Shown: piece after piece, positions 53,965 to 63,900 of the stretch | How positions within the stretch are numbered: the first letter of the stretch is position 1 | How the letters are laid out: every line of letters begins with the position of its first letter | Source of the DNA: Marinobacter arenosus | GTDB taxonomy: Bacteria; Pseudomonadota; Gammaproteobacteria; Pseudomonadales; Oleiphilaceae | DNA: 64,000 bases | Reading direction: 5' to 3' | NCBI RefSeq assembly: GCF_019264345.1 | Contig: NZ_JAHVAO010000001.1 | Span: 496,001-560,000 of the forward strand | Translations under genes and position numbers: made by a program | Notes under the pieces: generated by a model | The model's input: only the letters and a program-made list of their open reading frames with translations | The model's database searches: none | Told to the model about the DNA's origin: nothing

Positions 53965-54837
53965 ATGGAATCGAACGCGCTTCGCGCTTTTCTGACCATC
54001 GTCGACCAGGGGTCATTTTCGGAAGCCGCTGAGTTGCTCCACTTGACCCAGCCGGCAATCAGCAAGCGACTGGCTGCCCTTGAGACTCAACTGGGCGTGA
54101 AACTCATTGACCGAAGCCATCGACAGATTCGGCTGACCGACGCCGGAATCCGGCTTCTGCCTCACGCCCGACGGATTCTTGATGAAATCCACAATGCCCG
54201 GATTGCCTTATCCCCGGATAACGAAAAGCTGGAAGGTGAGCTTGAGATTATCGCCAGCCACCATATCGGACTTCACCACCTCCCGAACTGGCTTCGCAAG
54301 TTCACGAGTCACTATCCGGACGTAACGCTGAACCTCCAGTTCATGGAATCCGACGCGGCTTACGCGGAGATGCAAAAACGTAACGCTGAACTGGCCTTTG
54401 TCACACTCAGTGACAGTATGGAAAGCCACTTCATGGTATACCAGCACTGGCCAGACCCAATGGCGTTCGTAGTGGGCCCCGAACATGAACTTGCCCTCGA
54501 AACGACCGTGACGCTGGGGGATCTGGCCCGTTACCCGGCAATTCTTCCTGACACCTCTACCGCCACCTACCGGGCGGTCAGCCGGCTGTTTCTGGAAGCA
54601 AACCTGCCGTTACAACAACAGATCCCGACCAATTACCTCGAGACGATCAAAATGATGACCAGTGTCGGGCTCGGGTGGAGTGTCCTGCCCATCAGCATGC
54701 TTGATGACAGCACGTACAGGCTGGACGTGGACTTTTCGGTCTCAAGGGTACTGGGTGCGGTCGGCCTTTCCGGGCGCCAGCTCAGCCTCGCCGCAAGGGC
54801 GTTACTGGAGATTGTCCGGCAGGAAGAAACGGAATAA
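53965..54837 (+). CDS. LysR-type transcriptional regulator next to leuCDB
   Basis: This 290-residue protein has the N-terminal winged helix-turn-helix (MESNALRAFLTIVDQGSFSEAAELLHLTQPAISKRLAALE, residues 1-62). The substrate-binding domain follows (about 90-285). It is divergent from leuC across 183 bases. That gap contains GCATTC twice, 13 bases apart (around 53879-53897), in an AT-rich stretch, a plausible LysR-type binding zone. LysR regulators often control the divergent neighbour, so leuCDB is the best guess; the ligand is unknown. pilU follows after 33 bases but is probably functionally separate. Confidence 0.9.
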   Translation: MESNALRAFLTIVDQGSFSEAAELLHLTQPAISKRLAALETQLGVKLIDRSHRQIRLTDAGIRLLPHARRILDEIHNARIALSPDNEKLEGELEIIASHHIGLHHLPNWLRKFTSHYPDVTLNLQFMESDAAYAEMQKRNAELAFVTLSDSMESHFMVYQHWPDPMAFVVGPEHELALETTVTLGDLARYPAILPDTSTATYRAVSRLFLEANLPLQQQIPTNYLETIKMMTSVGLGWSVLPISMLDDSTYRLDVDFSVSRVLGAVGLSGRQLSLAARALLEIVRQEETE

Positions 54838-54870
54838 TGAACCACCGATACAATACGCTTAGGAGATTTC

Positions 54871-56028
54871 ATGGGCTTTGACGATTATCTGCGAATTCTG
54901 GCCAAACACGATGGCTCGGACCTCTACCTGAGCACCGGCGCCCCGCCCTGCGCCAAATTTCACGGCTCACTGAAACCCATTGACCGCACCCCTCTGGCGC
55001 CAGGAATCATCAAGGACATCGCCTATTCGGTCATGGACGACGAGCAGATCGCCGAATTCGAGCAAGAGCTCGAGATGAACCTCGCTTACAGCATTCGCAA
55101 TGTGGGTCGCTTCCGTATCAACATCTTCCGGCAAAGGAACGAAATCTCCATTGTCGCCCGGAATATCGTCACTGACATTCCCAACGCAGACGACCTGGGT
55201 CTTCCGACCATTCTCAAGGACGTCGTGATGGCCAAACGTGGCCTGGTACTGTTCGTTGGCGCAACCGGCTCGGGCAAATCAACGTCTCTGGCGGCCCTGA
55301 TAGATCACCGCAACTCCAACTCGGCCGGGCACATCATCACCATCGAAGATCCGGTGGAATACATCCACCGGCACAAGAAAAGCATTGTTAACCAGCGCGA
55401 AGTCGGCGTGGATACCCGCAGCTTCCAGAAAGCGCTCAAGAACACCCTGCGCCAGGCCCCTGACGTCATCCTGATTGGCGAGATCCGCGACCGGGAAACC
55501 ATGGAACACGCGCTGGCTTTCGCAGAAACGGGCCATTTGTGCATCTCCACACTTCACGCCAACAATGCCAACCAGGCCCTGGACCGGATCATCAACTTCT
55601 TCCCGGAGGAACGCCGGCCGCAGCTGTTGATGGATCTGGCCATGAACCTGCGCGCCTTTGTCTCGCAACGACTGGTTCCGACCATTGATAAGAAGCGATG
55701 CGCCGCTATTGAGATTCTGCTGGGCACGCCTACCATCAGCGAGCTGATCCTTCGGGGCGAAATTGATGGCATCAAGGAAATCATGGAGAAATCGGCGAAC
55801 CTCGGCATGCAGACCTTCGATCTCGCCCTCTTCAACCTGTGGAAGGACGGCAAGATATCCGAAGAAGAGGCGCTCAAGAACGCCGACTCGGCCAACAACC
55901 TGCGCCTGAAGATCAAACTCCATGGCCAAGGTGGCGCGGAGAGCGCGTCCACGACCTCTTCAGGCGGGCCGACCGGAAGCGGCCTATCGCTTCAGATCGA
56001 AGAGGACGAGGACGAGTCGGCGGAGTAA
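54871..56028 (+). CDS. pilU: Type IV pilus retraction ATPase accessory protein PilU
   Basis: PilU assists PilT in pilus retraction and twitching. The 385-residue hexameric ATPase has an N-terminal PAS-like part (FDDYLRILAKHDGSDLYLSTG). It has Walker A FVGATGSGKSTSLAALID (about 131-146), an Asp box (HIITIEDPVEYIH), Walker B VILIGEIRDRETME and His box GHLCISTLHANNANQ. Length and the acidic C-terminal tail fit PilU rather than PilT (about 344). It converges with the MFS gene, 10 bases between stops. Confidence 0.93.
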   Translation: MGFDDYLRILAKHDGSDLYLSTGAPPCAKFHGSLKPIDRTPLAPGIIKDIAYSVMDDEQIAEFEQELEMNLAYSIRNVGRFRINIFRQRNEISIVARNIVTDIPNADDLGLPTILKDVVMAKRGLVLFVGATGSGKSTSLAALIDHRNSNSAGHIITIEDPVEYIHRHKKSIVNQREVGVDTRSFQKALKNTLRQAPDVILIGEIRDRETMEHALAFAETGHLCISTLHANNANQALDRIINFFPEERRPQLLMDLAMNLRAFVSQRLVPTIDKKRCAAIEILLGTPTISELILRGEIDGIKEIMEKSANLGMQTFDLALFNLWKDGKISEEEALKNADSANNLRLKIKLHGQGGAESASTTSSGGPTGSGLSLQIEEDEDESAE

Positions 56029-56038
56029 ACCCCGCGAC

Positions 56039-57181
56039 TCACTGATCATCTGGTGGGGGCCTAAGCCCCCGCCAGGTAACGGCAATGGCCACAAGCATGG
56101 CAGCGGCCCCGCCCCAGAACGCGGCGGATGTGTTGAAGCCTTCCACCAGAAAACCCGACAACCACGCGCCTATCGCGCCGCCAGCCCCGAACGTAAGGCC
56201 ACTGTAGAGCGCCTGGCCCTGGCCATGGTGATGGCGACCGAAGAATCCCTGGATGTACTGCACCGATATGGCGTGAAGCGCACCGTAGGAGGCCGCGTGC
56301 AGGCATTGGGCGAAGATAAGCACCGCGACAACGTCCGTGACCTCGGCAATCAGCACCCAGCGGATCATGGTCAGAGTTAATGCACCGATCGCGATCTGTC
56401 GAACGCTGAACCGGCGTGAGAGTTTGTGCATGATCAGGAACAGACCAATTTCGGCGATGACGCCGAGGGACCAAAGCAAACCGATGGATAACTTGCCGTA
56501 GCCGTGTTGCTCAAGGTGGATACTGAAGAACGTGTAGTAGGCGCCATGGGAAACCTGAAGCAGGAAATTCATCAGGAAGAACGCCACAACAGCAGGATGC
56601 GTCACAATTTCCTTCAAGCTTCCCTTGGGTGCTGCGGACTTCCGCTCCCCCCGCTCCGAGGGCACCAGAAACGCCGAAACGGCGATGCCTGCAAATACAG
56701 GCAACAAAAGCCATGGCAAATTCTGGACCGGGACATACTCAAGCACGCCCCCCACGAGTCCAACGGCAACAATGAATCCGACCGAGCCCCACAGCCTGAC
56801 CTTGCCGTACCTTTCCTTGCGCGCGCCGAGGGTTCGAAGCGTGATGACCTCGTAAAGCGGAAGAATGGCGTTCCAGAAGAAGGTGAAAGCCAACATCACC
56901 AGCAGAAGCCCGTAGAAACCGGGTTCCAAGAACACGCCCGCAAAGAACAGGGAACCTGTGATTGCGCCGAAACGGACCAGTCGCACGCGCTGCCCGGTCC
57001 TGTCACCGAGCCAACCCCAGACGCTGGGTGCGATTATCTTGGTCAGCTGGATGGTCGCCATCAATGTGGCGATCTGAAGATAGGAGAAACCCTGCCCCTC
57101 AAGGTAGAGAGACCAGTAAGGTAAGAGCCCTCCGAGGAGGGCAAAGAACCAGAAGTAGAGATTGGAAAGTCGCCAGTAGAT
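56039..57181 (-). CDS. MFS transporter (HcaT-like) without a standard start codon
   Basis: This 12-helix major facilitator belongs to the 3-phenylpropionate transporter-like group (WGWLGDRTGQRVRLVRFGA; LPLYEVITLRTLGARKERYGKVRLWGS). The first standard starts in frame are TTG 57064 and ATG 57061, which would remove the first helix. Upstream, the same frame encodes YWRLSNLYFWFFALLGGLLP and YWSLYLEGQGFSYLQIATL, which are family-typical. The best full-length start is ATC at 57181, preceded by GGAG at 8 bases, giving 380 residues (E. coli HcaT 379). The frame is the same as aroC, whose stop is 11 codons further up. A start mutation, rare ATC initiation or readthrough are all possible. The coding assignment is firm; the start is not. 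Confidence 0.82.
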   Translation of the reverse strand: MYWRLSNLYFWFFALLGGLLPYWSLYLEGQGFSYLQIATLMATIQLTKIIAPSVWGWLGDRTGQRVRLVRFGAITGSLFFAGVFLEPGFYGLLLVMLAFTFFWNAILPLYEVITLRTLGARKERYGKVRLWGSVGFIVAVGLVGGVLEYVPVQNLPWLLLPVFAGIAVSAFLVPSERGERKSAAPKGSLKEIVTHPAVVAFFLMNFLLQVSHGAYYTFFSIHLEQHGYGKLSIGLLWSLGVIAEIGLFLIMHKLSRRFSVRQIAIGALTLTMIRWVLIAEVTDVVAVLIFAQCLHAASYGALHAISVQYIQGFFGRHHHGQGQALYSGLTFGAGGAIGAWLSGFLVEGFNTSAAFWGGAAAMLVAIAVTWRGLRPPPDDQ

Positions 57182-57214
57182 ACTCTGCTCTCCAACGCAG
57201 TGGCTGACCGAGGA

Positions 57215-58309
57215 TCAGAGTTGGCCAAGCACCGGGGTCGACACGGAAACGTCACCGTTTTGTCCGCGATGGCGCAGGTAATGGTCCATCAATACGATGG
57301 CCATCATCGCTTCGGCAATCGGCGTGGCTCGGATACCAACACACGGATCGTGGCGACCGGTGGTGATGATCTCTGCGGGATTACCATGAACGTCGATACC
57401 GCGTCCGGGCAAGCGCAGACTGGAGGTAGGCTTCAGGGCAATGCTGGCCAGGATTGGCTGCCCGGACGAGATACCGCCCAGGACGCCTCCGGCGTTGTTG
57501 GACAGGAAGCCTTCGGGCGTCATCTCGTCCCGGTGCTCTGTGCCTTTTTGCTCAACACTGTCAAAGCCGGCCCCAATTTCGACGCCTTTGACGGCATTAA
57601 TGCTCATGAGCGCATGGGCGAGATCCGCATCCAGTCGATCGAAAACGGGCTCGCCGAATCCCGGAGGAACACCTTCGGCAACGACGTTAATGCGGGCTCC
57701 GATCGAGTCGCCCTCTTTACGCAGCGCATCCATGTAAGCCTCCATTTCGGGGACTTTGTCTGCGTCGGGACAGAAGAATGGGTTCTGATGGACCTGCGAC
57801 CAATCCAGCTTATCCACCTTGATTGGCCCCAACTGCGACAGATAACCACGGATAACGATGCCCAGGCGTTGCTCCAGGAATTTCCGTGCCACGGCACCGG
57901 CGGCAACGCGCATGGCCGTTTCCCTGGCAGACGAACGTCCCCCGCCACGGTAGTCACGAACGCCATACTTGTGCATGTAGGTGTAATCGGCATGGGCGGG
58001 TCGGAACTGTTCCGCAATCTTGGAATAATCCTTGGAACGCTGATCGGTGTTCTCAATCAGCAAACCGATGGGGGTGCCCGTTGTCTTGCCTTCAAACACG
58101 CCGGAGAGGATCCGTACCTCGTCGGCTTCCCGACGCTGCGTGGTGTGCCGGGATGTTCCCGGTTTGCGCAGGTCCAGGTCACGCTGCATATCGGCTTCCG
58201 AAAGCTCCAGACCCGGAGGACAGCCATCGATGATGCAGCCCAGTGCGGCGCCGTGGCTTTCACCAAACGTGGTGACAGTAAACAACTTTCCGAAGGTATT
58301 TCCCGACAT
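57215..58309 (-). CDS. aroC: Chorismate synthase
   Basis: AroC makes chorismate from EPSP with reduced FMN, the last common aromatic step. The 364-residue protein starts [20 protein letters not shown]. Signature blocks are [37 protein letters not shown] and [19 protein letters not shown]. It lies between prmB and the MFS gene, as in Pseudomonas, with 37 bases to prmB. Confidence 0.97.
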   Translation of the reverse strand: MSGNTFGKLFTVTTFGESHGAALGCIIDGCPPGLELSEADMQRDLDLRKPGTSRHTTQRREADEVRILSGVFEGKTTGTPIGLLIENTDQRSKDYSKIAEQFRPAHADYTYMHKYGVRDYRGGGRSSARETAMRVAAGAVARKFLEQRLGIVIRGYLSQLGPIKVDKLDWSQVHQNPFFCPDADKVPEMEAYMDALRKEGDSIGARINVVAEGVPPGFGEPVFDRLDADLAHALMSINAVKGVEIGAGFDSVEQKGTEHRDEMTPEGFLSNNAGGVLGGISSGQPILASIALKPTSSLRLPGRGIDVHGNPAEIITTGRHDPCVGIRATPIAEAMMAIVLMDHYLRHRGQNGDVSVSTPVLGQL

Positions 58310-58346
58310 GATTCAGTACTTTATCCAGTTAATATAAGAAATCCGT

Positions 58347-59249
58347 TTAAGCACGATTGTGCCAATCCCGCAACGTTTCCGCGGTCACCAGAAACACACC
58401 GCTGCCGCCATTTTCAAAGTCCAGCCAGGTTAACGGCAAATCGGGATAAGCCTCGTCCATCGCGACCCAACTGTTGCCGACTTCAACGATCAACAAACCG
58501 TCCGGCGAAAGGTGCTCCAGGGCCTGGGCAAGAATCCGGTGCGCAATATCCAGACCGTCCGCACCCGCAGCAAGCCCAAGCTCGGGCTCATGGCGATACT
58601 CCTGCGGCATATCGGCCAGATCCTCTGCGTCCACGTAGGGCGGATTGCTCAGGATAACATCGTACTGACCGGTGACGTTGCTGAAAACATCGGACTGGAT
58701 AGTCTGAACTCGTTCCCGCAGCTCATGTAAGTCGATGTTCGACTCGGCCACCTCAAGGGCATCTGCAGAGATATCCGCCAAATCTACCGACGCCTCGTCA
58801 AATACGCTGGCCGCACCGATTCCGATACAGCCACTGCCAGTGCACAGGTCGAGTATCCGGTGCACCTCCTTGTCCCCGAGCCAGGGCTGAAGCCCGTTTT
58901 CAAGCAGTTCGCCAATCGGCGACCGGGGCACCAGAACACGCTCATCCACATGGAACGGCATGCCCATGAACCAGGCTTCGCCCAGTAAATATGCCAGAGG
59001 AATGCGTTCACTGATCCGACGCTCAATACGCTCATGAATCAGTTGGCGCTCTTCCCGCACCAAGCGGGCGTCGAGAAACAGGGTATTGTTCTCGAGGGGC
59101 AGATGGAGCGTACGCATCACCAACTGGACGGCTTCATCCCAGACGTTATCCGTACCATGACCAAAATACAGCCCGGAGGCCGCAAACTGCGAGGACGCGT
59201 ACCGCAAGTAGTCGCGGACGGTATGGAGGTCATCAATATGGCTGGTCAC
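58347..59249 (-). CDS. prmB: 50S ribosomal protein L3 N5-glutamine methyltransferase
   Basis: PrmB methylates a glutamine of ribosomal protein L3. From GTG 59249, with AGGA upstream, it has 300 residues and starts (M)[20 protein letters not shown]; the longer frame to 59330 lacks family similarity. The SAM loop is [13 protein letters not shown] and the glutamine-binding motif is [32 protein letters not shown] is the PrmB-specific variant of the usual PRPETE segment. It is upstream of aroC, as expected. Confidence 0.95.
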   Translation of the reverse strand: MTSHIDDLHTVRDYLRYASSQFAASGLYFGHGTDNVWDEAVQLVMRTLHLPLENNTLFLDARLVREERQLIHERIERRISERIPLAYLLGEAWFMGMPFHVDERVLVPRSPIGELLENGLQPWLGDKEVHRILDLCTGSGCIGIGAASVFDEASVDLADISADALEVAESNIDLHELRERVQTIQSDVFSNVTGQYDVILSNPPYVDAEDLADMPQEYRHEPELGLAAGADGLDIAHRILAQALEHLSPDGLLIVEVGNSWVAMDEAYPDLPLTWLDFENGGSGVFLVTAETLRDWHNRA

Positions 59250-59345
59250 GGAGCTCAATCCTTTGCGGGAAATGGTCAGCGCGGCATTATACGCCCTTTG
59301 CCCGCCTGCCTGCAGCCTCTGCAGTGCCACACCGGGAAAAGACTG

Positions 59346-60557
59346 TTAAATCGCCAGTGGTCCGGAGCTGTTCCTGTTCGCCTCGAAACGGTCCAGGGCC
59401 GCCGACATGCGCTCCCGGCCAAGCTGAATCAGTTCCGGAGCCTTGTGATAGTCATAGCTTCGGCACGCATTCTTCGGCACATTGACCAGAAGGTCCGGCG
59501 GATAGCCCGCAATCTTGTACTGCACAAGTGCACTCTGCATGGTCTCAACGGTCAGGTTCATCACATCAAATTTACCAATGCCGAGCTTGTCCCAGTCGAT
59601 GGTTTCGTGCTCTTCCTGTGTCTTTTTATTATCGGCAGGCTTGGTGTCTTCGTGTTTGTGATTATCTTTTTTGTGCATTTCCCGAGAAATCTTTTCCTCG
59701 GGCGTCTCTCCGCTGTCCGGTTTTCGGGCGGCGAATGACTTGAGCGTATCCCAGTCGAACCAGCGCGACGCTTTTTCCCGGATCGTATCAACCCACTCGT
59801 CCATCTCAGACCCCTCATCCACCGGACTGAACGCAGCGTCTGGCAATCTTTGGCGACGCTCATCCTCCCCACTGAGGTTTACCGCAACGATGATGTCGGC
59901 GTGGGAAGAAATGGTCGGGATAATCGGAAGTGGGTTGAGCAAGGCGCCATCCACGAGAACGCGCCCATTCAGGACCAGCGGGGTAACCACGCTCGGAATG
60001 GCCACCGAGGCGCGGATCGCCTGATCCAGCGGCCCTTCCTGAAACCAGATTTCTTTGTGTGCAAGCAGATCCGTCGCCACGGCCGTGTAGGCAATGGGCA
60101 GATTTTCGATTCGGGTATCTCCCAGCATCTCCCGGACTACCGAGAATATTTTCTCGCCCCGGATCGCACCCACCGAATTAAAGGTCACATCCAGCAGCTT
60201 CAGGACATCGAACTGACCCAGGCCGGTTACCCAGTCCTTGTAGTCCTGCATTTTTCCCGACGCGAACATGCCGCCAATCAGCGCGCCCATCGAGCAACCG
60301 GAAATTGCAATAATGTTGTACCCACGCTCAACGAGTACTTCTATCGCGCCAATATGGGCATAGCCTCGTGCGCCCCCACTTCCCAGGGTCAGTGCGACCG
60401 TCTTGCGTTCGCCGGCCGTCCTGATCGGTTTCGAAGCGGGTTCTGAGGAAGTCGCGGACTCGTTCGAATGTTTGAGATCCGTCGATCCGCCGCCTTCAAC
60501 CCCGGATTCGACAGTCTCTTCTGGCTCGGGGCCCTTGCCGTCCCTGGATTTACTCAT
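59346..60557 (-). CDS. Patatin-like phospholipase family protein
   Basis: This 403-residue protein of the RssA group starts with about 50 polar residues, then the oxyanion loop LGSGGARGYAHIGAIEVL. The nucleophile serine is in ISGCSMGALIGG and the catalytic Asp in VLVDGALLNPLP. A Lys/Glu/His-rich insertion (about 300-335) precedes the C-terminal helical part. It should hydrolyse lipids near the membrane; no substrate can be named. It lies 5 bases behind the DUF4892 gene, so the two are in one transcript. Confidence 0.88.
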   Translation of the reverse strand: MSKSRDGKGPEPEETVESGVEGGGSTDLKHSNESATSSEPASKPIRTAGERKTVALTLGSGGARGYAHIGAIEVLVERGYNIIAISGCSMGALIGGMFASGKMQDYKDWVTGLGQFDVLKLLDVTFNSVGAIRGEKIFSVVREMLGDTRIENLPIAYTAVATDLLAHKEIWFQEGPLDQAIRASVAIPSVVTPLVLNGRVLVDGALLNPLPIIPTISSHADIIVAVNLSGEDERRQRLPDAAFSPVDEGSEMDEWVDTIREKASRWFDWDTLKSFAARKPDSGETPEEKISREMHKKDNHKHEDTKPADNKKTQEEHETIDWDKLGIGKFDVMNLTVETMQSALVQYKIAGYPPDLLVNVPKNACRSYDYHKAPELIQLGRERMSAALDRFEANRNSSGPLAI

Positions 60558-60562
60558 AATTA

Positions 60563-61474
60563 TTACCTCGTGATGACCGTCACTTCGACCCGATCACCTT
60601 GCCGGTCTGGATCCGCCAGAGGGACACTGGGGCCAACAATGATGAGCTTCTGTTGCTCAGCCGACACACCGGTCTTGGCCAGGACTTCAGACAGCGAATT
60701 CGTTGCCTCAGACGCCCGCGCCATAGCGTCTTCGAAGGTCTCTTCGGCCCCCAGCGCAGAAAAACCGGAAAGCACCACCAGGGCGCCTTCTTCCTCCGAC
60801 CAGTCTGAAATTTTACGTCGATCGGTCGCCGACCAGTCGAAGCGATAGGTAATGCCCCCGGTCCAGGGCACGATTACCGGCCCACGAATGCGACTGTCTA
60901 CAGTCCCCAAACCGGGTATCCGCCCCCCCGGCGCCACCGAAAGGTGTTCAATCCAGACATACTCCCGCAGGTTTCCTCTCGTGACCGTGTAAATCAGGGT
61001 CAACCAGCGGCTGCCGTCGCTTGCGACGGTTCCGGCCACCAGGTAGTCCTGGGTGGCATCCCGCCCATACAGTACTCTCTGATTAAAAATCTGGTTGGCC
61101 CAGACGTTACTTCGGCCGCAGGAAATGCCGCTGCAATCAAACAGGATCTGCGCGCCCCTGTCCTGCAACAGCCGGAGGTAATGCTCTCGAGCCTTGTCTC
61201 GACCAGAATCCCGGGCAATCTCGTAAAGCCGCCCCTCACCGGTCACCGACAGCCTGGCCATGGTTTCCGAGCGTATCTGGTTGTTGACTTCCCGAACCGG
61301 GCTGAAGAGGATCAGGTGCCCGGGGGACTCGATCACCGTTGTGGTTTCAAGAGTGGACTGTGGAAAGGGATCCGGCATTTCCGAGGGGACCGCCGCCGAC
61401 ACCGCCACCGGCAGGCAGCTGGCTATGAACGCAACACACTGGAGAAAACGATTCTTTGACAAGGAGCTACTCAT
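60563..61474 (-). CDS. DUF4892 exported protein
   Basis: From ATG 61474, in an 8-base overlap with the hydrolase gene, it has 303 residues with a clear signal peptide (MSSSLSKNRFLQCVAFIASCLPVAVSA); a longer frame upstream is within the next gene. DUF4892 proteins are periplasmic or outer membrane, of unknown function. A CSGISCGRS motif near residue 125 may form a disulfide. The C-terminal 100 residues resemble an OmpA-like domain. The order hydrolase, DUF4892, prmB, aroC is shared with Pseudomonas, apart from the patatin gene. Confidence 0.8.
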   Translation of the reverse strand: MSSSLSKNRFLQCVAFIASCLPVAVSAAVPSEMPDPFPQSTLETTTVIESPGHLILFSPVREVNNQIRSETMARLSVTGEGRLYEIARDSGRDKAREHYLRLLQDRGAQILFDCSGISCGRSNVWANQIFNQRVLYGRDATQDYLVAGTVASDGSRWLTLIYTVTRGNLREYVWIEHLSVAPGGRIPGLGTVDSRIRGPVIVPWTGGITYRFDWSATDRRKISDWSEEEGALVVLSGFSALGAEETFEDAMARASEATNSLSEVLAKTGVSAEQQKLIIVGPSVPLADPDRQGDRVEVTVITR

Positions 61475-62387
61475 CTTCAAGGAAATTTCTGATGGCCTCC
61501 GCAACAGGTCGGGTGTCGCCATCCAGGTGACAGTGGTGTCCGCCCGGTACGTGGGCAATCGTGGGGGATTCAAGGACATCACGCCGCTCATCAAGCCCCT
61601 TACGGTATGCAAGCAGACCTTTCTCGGCACGAACGAAGAGTGTCGGCGTGACAATGGCCCTCAGTGATGCAAGAACCTGCTCCTCGTTCATCATCAGGGG
61701 CGAAGGATGCCTCAGCCTCGGATCAGTCCGCCAGACGAAACCGTCGCCTTCTGGTTTCATGTTCCGTGGAATAAGGGTCAATGCAGCCTCTGGACTGAGC
61801 GGACTCAAACCACCTTCCCGGGCCTTGGCAGCGGACTGAATATCCGGATAGACAGTCTGGCGTCCGGACCCGGCAAGCCGTTTCTTGATAGCGCGCCGGA
61901 GTTGAGGCACCGTTTCTTCAATCGGCCGACTGATCGCTCCGAGGCTATCGATCATAACCAGTTTACGAACCTTCTCCGGAAACGCCGCCGCATACAGGGC
62001 ACAAACGATGCCGCCGAGGGAGTGGCCCACAAGGTCCACTGTGGAATCTCCGGTCTCCGAGAAATGAACCTCAACCAGTTCCGCCAGATCAGCCACGTAA
62101 TCCATGAGGAGATACCCCTGACCCTCCGGCCGGTGACCAGACTGACCATGTCCCGCCATATCAATGGCGTGCGCCGTCGCCACGCCAGTCAGCTCCGGCG
62201 CAAGCTTGATGAACGTCAGGCTGTTGTCCAGCCAGCCATGGAGCATGAGCACCGCGCGCCCTGCGCCCGCTTCCGTTCGTGCGGGCCAGGTCAACCCTGC
62301 AAGGGTCAGGGTCTGGAGACGCCAGCGAGCCTCTCTGAATCCAGCAGCAGATCCGATGGCTTCTGACGACATGGCGATATCATTCAT
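61467..62387 (-). CDS. Alpha/beta hydrolase
   Basis: This 306-residue alpha/beta hydrolase has the oxyanion strand VLMLHGWLDNSLTF, the nucleophile elbow VGHSLGGIVCALYAA (about 117-131), an acid in the TPTLFVRAEKG region and the catalytic His in VPGGHHCHLD. It resembles esterases or lipases acting on small acyl substrates. The gene shares its last 8 bases with the DUF4892 start and follows pilZ by 13 bases. Confidence 0.85.
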   Translation of the reverse strand: MNDIAMSSEAIGSAAGFREARWRLQTLTLAGLTWPARTEAGAGRAVLMLHGWLDNSLTFIKLAPELTGVATAHAIDMAGHGQSGHRPEGQGYLLMDYVADLAELVEVHFSETGDSTVDLVGHSLGGIVCALYAAAFPEKVRKLVMIDSLGAISRPIEETVPQLRRAIKKRLAGSGRQTVYPDIQSAAKAREGGLSPLSPEAALTLIPRNMKPEGDGFVWRTDPRLRHPSPLMMNEEQVLASLRAIVTPTLFVRAEKGLLAYRKGLDERRDVLESPTIAHVPGGHHCHLDGDTRPVAEAIRNFLEDE

Positions 62388-62400
62388 GGTGAAACCGGCC

Positions 62401-62751
62401 TCACATCGTGTGAGTGGGACGATCGGAACTCAGTGAACCTGCCAGATACGATTCGATTTTGGTGCGGGCGGTTTCATCGTCGCCATTGAATTGCACGCCG
62501 ATACCGGCTGCCCGGTTTCCCTGCGCGCCTTTCGGGGTTATCCAGATCACCTTTCCGGCCACGGGAATTTTTTCCGGCTCATCCATAAGGTTCAACAACA
62601 GGAAAACCTCATCGCCCAACTGGTACTGCTTCTGGGTCGGGATAAAGAGTCCACCCTGACGGATGTACGGCATGTACGCGGCGTAAAGAACCGCCTTGTC
62701 TTTAATGGTCAGGGTAAGAATGCCACTGCGTGCACCAAATCCGGGCCCCAT
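62401..62751 (-). CDS. pilZ: Type IV pilus assembly protein PilZ
   Basis: PilZ binds PilB and FimX and is needed for pilus assembly. From ATG 62751, with AAGG 8 bases before it, the product is 116 residues; a GTG at 62760 lacks spacing for a ribosome site. The sequence GILTLTIKDKAVLYAAYMP and KVIWITPKGAQGNRAAGIG is nearly that of P. aeruginosa PilZ as I remember it. The RxxxR and DxSxxG c-di-GMP motifs are missing, as expected for true PilZ. It is downstream of holB, the usual order. Confidence 0.95.
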   Translation of the reverse strand: MGPGFGARSGILTLTIKDKAVLYAAYMPYIRQGGLFIPTQKQYQLGDEVFLLLNLMDEPEKIPVAGKVIWITPKGAQGNRAAGIGVQFNGDDETARTKIESYLAGSLSSDRPTHTM

Positions 62752-62868
62752 AACTGACACCTTTTATGTTTTCTCAATATTTCGTTGTTTCAGGGACAAA
62801 AATCCCTGTCATTTCGCAATCATAGCAGTTGTACACGGCAAAGGCGCAATGCTTGGGCGTTGCGTTCC

Positions 62869-63900
62869 TCAGCCAACCCGCCGCTTAACCGGCATCAGCT
62901 TTTGCCATGCTATCAGCAACCGACTGGCTTCAAGTTCCGGGTTGGCATTGTAGACACCCGCTTCCCGGGAGTCCTTTACCATATCCAACAATTCATGGGC
63001 CCGCCACGCCGGATTCGTTCGAGCAAGGTAACCGAGCATCTCTTCCGCCTCGCGATCGTGGGCACTGCCTCCGGAACTTAAGCGGGCCAAGTCGGCTGCC
63101 CAACCCTCAAACAGCCAGAGACTTCCCTCCAACCCCAGAGTCTTGAAGGCCTTGGCGGCCTCAGCCACGGGGATCTGCCCCTTCATGAACTGCTTGAAGC
63201 GGGCAAAAGCGTCATCACGCTGCGCAATAAAGTCACCGGTTGCGTACTCCAGTGCCAGCCTCGGAGCGTTACCTGAGAGCATGAGCGCCTTGGCCAGAAC
63301 ATCGGCAGGCGGGCGGTTCGCCTCATCCAGCCTCTGGACGCTTTCTGCCAGCCATGTCGTCGCTGCCTCCGGGTCCGGAGTCGGGATAGTCAGCGTCTGG
63401 CAGCGCGAGCGAATCGTTGGCAGAACCGGCCTGCCACTTTCCTGCAGTAGAAGCAGGGTCAAATCCGGGAGTGGCTCTTCCAATGTTTTCAGCAAGGCAT
63501 TGGCGGCATTGATATTCAATTGGTCGGCGCGATCAATGATTGCGATCTTTCTCCGGGCAACCTGGGGCGACGCCACTGCGAACGTCGACAAGGCCCGGAT
63601 CTGGTCGACTTTGACCATCCGGGATTTTTCAGGGGAATAGAAACGGGCATCCGGGTGGCTGGACGCAGCATAAAGCTCGCACTGTTTGCAGCGACCGCAG
63701 GCCACGGGTTTACCGGACTCCTGGCCTGTCGGATTATCACACAACAAAAGGCCCGCAACCGCCTCGGCCCACGCTCGTTTGCCCACTCCACGCTCGCCGA
63801 TAATGATCAGCGCATGCGGCAGCCTGCCCTCCGACAGTCGGTTCTGGACCGCCGACCAGGCCCGTCTGTGCCAGGGCATACTGTTTGCGATGTCGGTCAC
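62869..63900 (-). CDS. holB: DNA polymerase III delta-prime subunit
   Basis: HolB is the delta-prime subunit of the clamp loader. The start is GTG 63900. The 343-residue protein has a degenerate P-loop (IIGERGVGKRAWAEAVAGLL) and a C4 zinc site (LLCDNPTG with CGRCKQCELY). The sensor region is IAIIDRADQLNINAANALLKTLEEP, with the arginine-finger position near PTIRSRCQTL. A gap of 117 bases separates it from pilZ, and its start overlaps the upstream partial gene by 3 bases. Confidence 0.94.
   Translation of the reverse strand: MTDIANSMPWHRRAWSAVQNRLSEGRLPHALIIIGERGVGKRAWAEAVAGLLLCDNPTGQESGKPVACGRCKQCELYAASSHPDARFYSPEKSRMVKVDQIRALSTFAVASPQVARRKIAIIDRADQLNINAANALLKTLEEPLPDLTLLLLQESGRPVLPTIRSRCQTLTIPTPDPEAATTWLAESVQRLDEANRPPADVLAKALMLSGNAPRLALEYATGDFIAQRDDAFARFKQFMKGQIPVAEAAKAFKTLGLEGSLWLFEGWAADLARLSSGGSAHDREAEEMLGYLARTNPAWRAHELLDMVKDSREAGVYNANPELEASRLLIAWQKLMPVKRRVG

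Noticed and set aside
56051..56073. GC hairpin TGGTGGGGGC/GCCCCCGCCA near the pilU and MFS stops
   Set aside because: It lies in the MFS coding end over a proline run and lacks a T-run, so I do not call it a terminator.
57200..58657. 485-codon open frame on the plus strand
   Set aside because: Antisense to aroC and the end of prmB, both well supported.
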